The translations under genes were made by a program, and so were the position numbers. The notes below the pieces were generated by a model that saw only the letters and a program-made list of their open reading frames with translations, was not told the origin of the DNA and did not search any database. Positions 58,043-64,000 of a stretch of 64,000 nucleotides of DNA are shown here, piece by piece (position 1 is the stretch's first letter; every line of letters begins with the position of its first letter). Location of the stretch: contig CM043953.1 of assembly GCA_014529385.2 (NCBI GenBank), positions 69,048,372 through 69,112,371 on the forward strand. Reading direction: 5' to 3'. This stretch comes from Adiantum capillus-veneris. Its lineage: Eukaryota; Streptophyta; Polypodiopsida; Polypodiales; Pteridaceae.

Positions 58043-61000
58043 TCATGCCTTTAGCGTTGTACCTGATTCTTCTTCAATAGAGGTGGAGGAGTCTCCCTCC
58101 TCGGGGATTTCCATCATAGGTGTTTGATCAAATCTCAAAAAGTACTGCTTCAACCTCCATCCATTGACACGTGTTTTGTGGAGCCTACCATCTGCATCCA
58201 TCAATCGGTAACTGCCATTGGCGTAGCGCTTTCTAATGACAAATGGCCCTTCCCATTTGGGTGAAAACTTTTTATCCTTCCTAGTGTCAAACCTGTTATC
58301 ATACCGTAGGACCAACATACCTTTCTTGAGACCTTTTTCCCTAAGTCCCTTGTTGAAGGTAAGTCGACGTTGCTCTGCCTGTGCTGCATAATAGTTGATA
58401 GCATCTTCTCTGTCTAGTTGAAGCCTCTCTAGATCAAGAATGTGGTTGTGGAGATGAGCATTAGGACGTTCCACCTGCCCAGCTAGCACCCTGAGACTAG
58501 CCAATTGTACTTCAATGGGTAAAATGGCTTCCTTATCAAACACCAAGTGATATGGTGTGAACCCAAGGGATGTGCGAAATGAAGTGCGATAAGCCCAAAG
58601 TGCAGCCATAAGATGCTTGTCCCAATCACTTTTGTGATTGTTTACATGCTTAGTGATGATCTTGCAGATCATACCATTTACCTTTTCCACCAAACCATTG
58701 CATTGTGGGTAGTAGGGAGTTGAGTGTCGTCGTGAGATACCTAACTTCTCCATTAGCTCTCCTACAAGGTCTCCTCTAAAACCTGGTCCCCTGTCAGAAA
58801 TTATTTCAAGAGGAGTGCCAAAACGGCAACAAATGTTTTCAAATACGAACTTAGCCACTTCCTTAGCTGTAATCCGAGTGGTGGCAACTGCTTCAGCCCA
58901 CCTGGTCATGTAGTCCACACCCATGATGATATAAAATTTACCTGATTGGCTCCTTGGCAAAGGCCCAATAGCATCAATTCCCCATTTCTCAAATGGTCCA
59001 TATGAGATTATAGGAGTCTGTGGCTCATATGTGAGCCTCCTATCCCCTGCCTTTTGACATTCCTTGCATGTTTTACACCAATGATGCACATCCCTATGTA
59101 GACTAGGCCATACAAACCCGGCTTGTAGAATCTTTCTACTAGTGATGTCAAGTGCAAAGTGTCCTCCGCAAACACCATCATGGCAACTTGAAATGATTTC
59201 AGTGATCTCTCTAGAGAGAGGTACACGCCTAAGAATTTGATCCTTACCCTTGCAGTAGAGGTCGTCATTGATAAGGCGGTATTTTGTTGCCTTGCGCACA
59301 AGCCACTGCTTTTGGCCCTTAGTAAGATCCTTAGGACACTCTCCTGTGTCCAAGAAACTCATGATGTCAGGCATAGCATCGCCACCTTGGAAGAGAGGCA
59401 GCTTCAACTTGATAGCACCCACCACTGAAACATCTTGCAACTTCTCTCTAGCTAGAGCATCTGCTTCTTGATTTTTTGCTCGAGGGACATGATGTAATTG
59501 TACAACTTGAAATTTCCCTAAAAGTTCCTTGACTTTGCGCAAATGGCCTAGCAAGATATAATTTTTACAAGCCCAAGTTCCTTGTATTTGTTTTATTAAA
59601 AGCATGGCATCACCAAATACATTTAACCGTTGAATGCCCTGTGTCACACACCACTCTAACCCAAGAGTTAAAGCTGCATATTCTGCCTCATTGTTAGAGT
59701 GAGAATCCAAGAGATTCCCAATGGAGAAAACCTTGTCCCCTTGCTCGTTGAAGATGACAATGCCTGCTGCAGCTTTGTCCACTTTCCTCTTGTAGGCTCC
59801 ATCAAAGAAAAGAGAGTGAGCCTCCTCTACCTTAGGGACTTCCAGCACGGGTGTAATATCTTGATCATTTGGCTTTATCTTTAGCTTCTTTTCATAGTGG
59901 CGATGAGTGAGAATACCTCCTAGACTGTCCCTTGTGGAGTTATCCACTTGCATTGTGTAGTCAAACTCTTGTAGCCTTGTGAGCCATTTGGAAATCCTAG
60001 AAGAAACATCCATGTGCTGCATTACATAAGGAAATACTTCTTCCATTGTTAAGATTATGAATGGTCTAGACAATAAATAAGAGCGAAATTTGGTGGTAGC
60101 AAACATTAATGCAAGCACCATGTGCTCCACTGCCGTGTATCCCTTTTCTGATGGGGTCATCATTCGACTAGAGAAGTAGATAGGACGCATGAAAGAAGTT
60201 TGAGGATCCTTTTGCATCAATACAGCCCCAAGTGTGTCATTGCCAACACTAGGGTTTACATAAAATGGCTCGTCCCACTTTGGAGGTGCTATGGTGGGAA
60301 GTGAAGCTAGAATTTGTTTTACCTCATTGAATTGTTGTTCATCTTCTTCACTCCAAGTGAAGATCTCTTGATGAGTAACTTGTTGTAAAGGGAGAACCAC
60401 TTGGGAGAGCAAGTGAATGAACCTACTCAAATACCTCACCGTTTGAAGAAAAGAGACCAATTGCTTTGTTGTGGTGGGAGAGGTCAAAGCCACCAAGGCT
60501 TGAACCTTGCTTGGGTCAGCTTCAATGCCGTTGGCCGAGATCACATGGCCAAGAAGAGTAACCTTGCTTTCACCAATGTGGCATTTCTCCACATTGAGTT
60601 GGCCACCCAAAGCTTGTAGCCTAGCTAGACCTTCATAAACTTTCTCCAAATGAAGAGAGCGAGAGCTATAGATGCAAAAGTCATCAATAAAAACACGGAT
60701 TGATTTTCCAAAGAATGGCTGAAAAACAAATGTCACATATCGCTGAAAAGTGGCTGGAGCATTAGTGAGACCAAAGGGCATAACTCTGTAAGCAAAACAT
60801 CCCCATGGTGTGATGAAGGTTGTCTTCTTTTGATCTTCTTCAGCGATGCTAATTTGGAAGTAGCCTGAGTAGCCATCACATACCGTGTAGCACTCATGTC
60901 CTGCTACCTCATTGAGTATTTCGTCTTGAAAAGGAAGAGGAAAATGGTCCCTCTTTGTGGTTGCATTAAGAGGCTTGTAATCAACACAAACCCTCCACTT

Positions 61001-63310
61001 ACCATTCTTCTTTGGTGTGGCTACCACTGGAGAAACCCACTCTGAGTCTTCAACAGGATAGATAAAACCGGCTTCTAGCAATTTCCTCACCTCTTTGAGT
61101 AGGGCGTCTTGTTGAATTACTCCTAGCCGCCTGAGCTTCTGCACTACAGGTTTACTTCCCTCCTTGAGCTTAATGTGATGTTGAACTACTGTGATGCCAG
61201 TGATTTTATCATATTCATCAATGAACAATGTGGTAAAATTACTTAGCATCAAAATATAATCTTCACGCTCCTTCCCACACAACTCACTAGAGAGCATTTG
61301 ATGTAGCTTACTTGCTTCTACCAGAGGTTGTATACCTGGTGTCTCCCCTTGGCTTGATGATGAGGCATCAGGTTGCTCCATCTTCTTAGGGTCCTTGAGA
61401 ATGATCCCCATCACCTCAATGCTACTGTCACTTTCTTCACTCACTGTTGACTCCTCCTCTAAAGCGGTTGAAGATTCACCACTAGAAAACTCATCCTCGG
61501 AGGTTTTTAGATCCATGTCACGTTGTTGACCTATCTTCATGTCATAAAGTATTGGTCTTCCTTTTGCATCCTTCATCTGGATTATGCCGGTGTCCCAGTC
61601 CTGCTTAGCTCTCATAGCCATAAGCCAAGGCCTCCCTAGAATGATAGGATAGCCCTCCCCTTTGTGTGGCATGACAAAGATGTCCACATCTACCTCGGTG
61701 TTGAATGCCTTTATCCTAACTGCATTTATGACACCAACACATTGAACTTTTAAATTATTTGCCATTTTGGCTCGGCATGGTGCCGGCCGACTCACCTCTA
61801 AACCCAAACGGTGCATCATTTTTTCACTCATGACGCATATTTGTGCGCCACCATCGATGTAGATATTGGAGATGTATTGCCCTTTGATGTAAGCATCCAT
61901 CACTGGTAGTATGTCATCTAGATTCCTCCCAGAGATAGCCCCAGCTATCTTTGGCTTTGGTCGCCTCGTGTTAACCATCTTTGTCCATTGTCTCCTCACC
62001 CTAGGTGCTAGGTGGAATAACTGGGGCCAGGTGATTTTTGGGCCCTGCACAGAAACATCTTGAACCAAATCATATGGTTTAGAACATTTACCCAAAGAGA
62101 AATCTACAATGTCAATTTTACGTCGTGACTTGGACGGCTTTTTGCTAGATTCCCCTTTATTCTTCATCTTTTCTTCCTTTTGAGAAGATTCACCATGCCT
62201 AACGCGTTTTACCCCAATGGCATCTACTCCTTTAACCTTGGTCTTATCCTCCTCCACTTTCTCCTTTTCCTTACCTTCAAGACTGATGACGCTTACTGTT
62301 TGATTGCCAACTGGTGGTGGGGGTAAGGGTGGAATGAGAGGTTGTGGTGGTGGTGGTGGTTGAATCGGTGGTTGTAAGATTTGCATGGGTGGTGCTTGTC
62401 GTGGTGCCCTCGGTGGTGGTGGTCTTGCTCTTGGTGGTGAAACCTGGTTTTGTCTGGCTCCTCTGTTGAAATTCTGCCTCCTTGGTTGTGGACAGTAGTA
62501 CATGCCATGACCATCCTCCCCACAATTGTAGCAGTGGTATTCTTGGTTTTGCCTTCGTTGTCCTCTCCCTTGCTCTTGGTTGCGATTGTGTGCATGCCCT
62601 TGTTGTATCAAATGGACTGAGAGATTCTCAAGTTGATTGGTGATTCGGTTGAGCAGGTCTTGCTGATCTTCAATTGGTTCTTGTGGTTGAATCCTCTGGG
62701 CGACTGTTGTAGGTGGTGCTAGAGGTGGTGGGGTCCTAACGGCTTCCTCTCCATCGATATTCCTGGCTTGTAGGCGCAACTTCTTGTCTTTAAGGCGGGC
62801 CACTTCAACTGCTAGCTCATACGTAGCAGGAAACCTTCCCTTCACCTTCTCTTTAAGAGTTGGCCATAACCCAGCCACAAACCGATCCTTCTTTAGGAAA
62901 TCAGGTGCCCCCTCATCCTCTCTTAGCGATGCAACCCATCGCCCCCATAAATCTACAAACTTTGACTCATATGATGCGTATTCCAGCATACTGCCCTGCT
63001 TCAACTCTGTCAACAATTGCCATAGCTTGTCTGATGTTGTGCCCTCTCCAAAGCGCTTGACAAAGGCTGCCCTTAATAAGTCCCACCGTTCCTTGGTTTC
63101 TTGTGCCAAGGCATTGTACCATGATCTTGCCTCCACCTTCATTAGAAGTGGGAAGATGCGCAAGCGCGAAGCATCATCATCTCTCGCAGAGATGACACAT
63201 GCTATTTCCAAGTTTTCTAGAAAGTCTGCAGCATCCTCGCCCACCTTACCAGTAAAGGTTGTAAATGCTACACTTGCCATGATTACTGAGAGAGAGCTTG
63301 AAAGACACAC
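58043..63310 (-). CDS. Intact Ty3/gypsy (Tat-like) Gag-Pol polyprotein, 1,755 codons
   Basis: Uninterrupted frame with all expected domains. Gag at about 1-170 (SWYNALAQ; AAFVKRFGEG). CCHC at about 265 (CYNCGEDGHGMYYC). Pro-rich and basic linker. Protease at about 487 (IDGGAQICVMSE; a DGG rather than DS/TG active site) with ILGRPW. RT with CDGYSGYFQIS, MPFGLTNAPATFQ and FIDDFCIYS (about 873). The first RNase H has lost two acidic positions (VNPSVG; ILTMEE). The second RNase H keeps FFDGAY (about 1168), SNNEAEYAAL, GDAMLLI and NQEADALA. Integrase H-H-C-C finger (CHDGVCGGH, CKTCKECQ), then GIDAIGP, SDRGPGF and LVEKVNG (about 1440-1540). The second Met at residue 11 (MASVAF) could be the true start. 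The stop is 15 nt before the PPT. Best candidate here for a recently active element. Confidence 0.95.
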   Translation of the reverse strand: MCLSSSLSVIMASVAFTTFTGKVGEDAADFLENLEIACVISARDDDASRLRIFPLLMKVEARSWYNALAQETKERWDLLRAAFVKRFGEGTTSDKLWQLLTELKQGSMLEYASYESKFVDLWGRWVASLREDEGAPDFLKKDRFVAGLWPTLKEKVKGRFPATYELAVEVARLKDKKLRLQARNIDGEEAVRTPPPLAPPTTVAQRIQPQEPIEDQQDLLNRITNQLENLSVHLIQQGHAHNRNQEQGRGQRRQNQEYHCYNCGEDGHGMYYCPQPRRQNFNRGARQNQVSPPRARPPPPRAPRQAPPMQILQPPIQPPPPPQPLIPPLPPPPVGNQTVSVISLEGKEKEKVEEDKTKVKGVDAIGVKRVRHGESSQKEEKMKNKGESSKKPSKSRRKIDIVDFSLGKCSKPYDLVQDVSVQGPKITWPQLFHLAPRVRRQWTKMVNTRRPKPKIAGAISGRNLDDILPVMDAYIKGQYISNIYIDGGAQICVMSEKMMHRLGLEVSRPAPCRAKMANNLKVQCVGVINAVRIKAFNTEVDVDIFVMPHKGEGYPIILGRPWLMAMRAKQDWDTGIIQMKDAKGRPILYDMKIGQQRDMDLKTSEDEFSSGESSTALEEESTVSEESDSSIEVMGIILKDPKKMEQPDASSSSQGETPGIQPLVEASKLHQMLSSELCGKEREDYILMLSNFTTLFIDEYDKITGITVVQHHIKLKEGSKPVVQKLRRLGVIQQDALLKEVRKLLEAGFIYPVEDSEWVSPVVATPKKNGKWRVCVDYKPLNATTKRDHFPLPFQDEILNEVAGHECYTVCDGYSGYFQISIAEEDQKKTTFITPWGCFAYRVMPFGLTNAPATFQRYVTFVFQPFFGKSIRVFIDDFCIYSSRSLHLEKVYEGLARLQALGGQLNVEKCHIGESKVTLLGHVISANGIEADPSKVQALVALTSPTTTKQLVSFLQTVRYLSRFIHLLSQVVLPLQQVTHQEIFTWSEEDEQQFNEVKQILASLPTIAPPKWDEPFYVNPSVGNDTLGAVLMQKDPQTSFMRPIYFSSRMMTPSEKGYTAVEHMVLALMFATTKFRSYLLSRPFIILTMEEVFPYVMQHMDVSSRISKWLTRLQEFDYTMQVDNSTRDSLGGILTHRHYEKKLKIKPNDQDITPVLEVPKVEEAHSLFFDGAYKRKVDKAAAGIVIFNEQGDKVFSIGNLLDSHSNNEAEYAALTLGLEWCVTQGIQRLNVFGDAMLLIKQIQGTWACKNYILLGHLRKVKELLGKFQVVQLHHVPRAKNQEADALAREKLQDVSVVGAIKLKLPLFQGGDAMPDIMSFLDTGECPKDLTKGQKQWLVRKATKYRLINDDLYCKGKDQILRRVPLSREITEIISSCHDGVCGGHFALDITSRKILQAGFVWPSLHRDVHHWCKTCKECQKAGDRRLTYEPQTPIISYGPFEKWGIDAIGPLPRSQSGKFYIIMGVDYMTRWAEAVATTRITAKEVAKFVFENICCRFGTPLEIISDRGPGFRGDLVGELMEKLGISRRHSTPYYPQCNGLVEKVNGMICKIITKHVNNHKSDWDKHLMAALWAYRTSFRTSLGFTPYHLVFDKEAILPIEVQLASLRVLAGQVERPNAHLHNHILDLERLQLDREDAINYYAAQAEQRRLTFNKGLREKGLKKGMLVLRYDNRFDTRKDKKFSPKWEGPFVIRKRYANGSYRLMDADGRLHKTRVNGWRLKQYFLRFDQTPMMEIPEEGDSSTSIEEESGTTLKA

Positions 63311-63361
63311 TTCTTAACTTGCAAAATTTTTTCTTCTTTACAAGGAGGCGTGTATACCCTA

Positions 63362-63580
63362 TTATACTAGGACATAGATTAAAACTTCAAACGGTACATT
63401 GCCCTGTACCAAAGGTAAAACAAATGGCTGATCTGATTCCAGAACCTCAAAAAACCGCTCCCCACGCGGCATGGTGTCAATGACGTGCTGGTAGTGAATC
63501 TTCAAGTCCAATATTACCTTGATTGAGCGTACACGTGTTGGTATGTGTGATCTGTCTTGAGGTAGGTTGTCCTGATTCAT
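63362..63580 (-). CDS. Conserved 72-codon leader ORF (unknown function)
   Basis: 72 codons, 52 nt upstream of Gag-Pol. Gap-free alignment over its full length with 12,359-12,577 of the other Tat-like element: LKIHYQ versus RKIHFQ, EVLESDQPFVLPLV versus EILASPNPVILPLI, FEVLIYVLV versus FDVNIFILL. Same length and position despite substantial DNA divergence between the elements. No recognised domain. Confidence 0.55.
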   Translation of the reverse strand: MNQDNLPQDRSHIPTRVRSIKVILDLKIHYQHVIDTMPRGERFFEVLESDQPFVLPLVQGNVPFEVLIYVLV

Positions 63581-63597
63581 GTGAAGCTTAGAGGTGC

Positions 63598-63822
63598 TTA
63601 GTCACTGTCCAAGCTTGTAGGAGAGGGTGGTGTTCTTTCTTGAAACAAACTCAGTAGATCCCTAGTTTCTCTAGTGAGAGTGTGAGCCAATGCTTCTGTT
63701 ATCTGTGCTGCAGCATCAGGTGCGACTTGAAAACTGACTATGATAATTACCTCGGTGACTTGAGTTACCCGATTCTCAAAGTAGAATAGTGTTGATTCTC
63801 TATTGTGTAGAGCCCCTTCCAT
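63598..63822 (-). CDS. Second leader ORF, 74 codons (unknown function)
   Basis: Lies 17 nt upstream of the 72-codon ORF, mirroring the two-ORF arrangement at 12,359-12,811. Sequence (VTEVIIIVSFQVAPDAAAQI; RDLLSLFQERTPPSP) shows no clear match to the other leader ORFs. May be translated or may be coincidence. Confidence 0.35.
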   Translation of the reverse strand: MEGALHNRESTLFYFENRVTQVTEVIIIVSFQVAPDAAAQITEALAHTLTRETRDLLSLFQERTPPSPTSLDSD

Positions 63823-64000
63823 TTTGTTGTTGTTAGTTGGTTGTAGGTTGCGGACATGGTTTCCACCTTCTCCTTCTTCTTCTTGGAACTTGGCCTATGT
63901 ATATCCACTAGGTTTGGCGCGTTGGTTGACTCTCCCACTTCAAATCGATTACCGTTACGCCTGGCACTCGAGCTTCGATGGAGATGCGGAGTTCGTCTAG
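63823..64000 (-). other. Leader of the second Tat-like element, cut by window end
   Basis: No PBS or LTR seen up to the window end, so the 5' LTR lies to the right. Confidence 0.5.

Overview
This window is eukaryotic nuclear DNA from a land plant and consists almost entirely of transposable elements and their debris. It has plant Ty3/gypsy elements of the dual-RNase H (Tat-like) kind, a Ty1/copia fragment, a Penelope-like reverse transcriptase remnant, long GA/CA microsatellites, and broken copies of cytosolic ribosomal protein genes. I see no intact host gene. The Penelope-like remnant and the very large LTR element lean towards a non-flowering plant (fern, lycophyte or gymnosperm), but that is inference only.

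Layout. (1) 1-734 (-) is an open frame running off the left edge, possibly the N-terminal part of a Penelope-like element, followed by decayed sequence with three sets of ~50-bp tandem duplications. (2) About 3.0-16.1 kb is a minus-strand Tat-like LTR retrotransposon with 2.6-kb LTRs, two small leader ORFs, Gag, and a long Pol ORF. It carries a 1.08-kb internal tandem duplication and an odd triple-LTR arrangement on its 5' side. (3) 16.14-17.6 kb (-) is a decayed Penelope-like RT abutting that LTR. (4) 17.6-25.4 kb is microsatellites, a possible LTR/PBS remnant and an unrecognised decayed coding stretch. (5) 25,386-44,280 (+) is a single 18.9-kb LTR retrotransposon with a perfect 5-bp target duplication (GATAT). 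It has gag-pol, a second protease-like domain after the integrase, a duplicated integrase zinc-binding region, a ~1,150-codon extra ORF3, and six copies of a 24-bp palindrome in its two long non-coding spacers. (6) 46.2-46.7 kb (-) is an RPL12 (uL11) copy split by a 248-bp MITE with a perfect 8-bp TSD. (7) 47.36-51.56 kb (+) is a gag-only, apparently non-autonomous LTR element. (8) 51.58-53.08 kb is an eight-unit tandem array of a ~190-bp tRNA-like sequence. (9) 53.1-54.4 kb holds fragments of RPL27a, citrate synthase and RPS26 in a row. (10) 54.41-56.09 kb (+) is a Ty1/copia fragment cut by (11) a second Tat-like minus-strand element (3' LTR 56,087-58,017, intact 1,755-codon gag-pol 58,043-63,310, leader ORFs to 63,822), whose 5' LTR lies beyond the window.

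How the parts relate. The two minus-strand Tat-like elements share their whole architecture: tandem ~70-codon ORFs upstream of Gag, a CCHC knuckle, a DGG-type protease, RT, a degraded first RNase H, an intact second RNase H, and a DDE integrase. The 56-63 kb element has the only complete undamaged gag-pol and could be the youngest. Stops and frameshifts elsewhere mark the other elements as decayed. All boundaries and homologies were read by eye from the sequence, and no database search was made.
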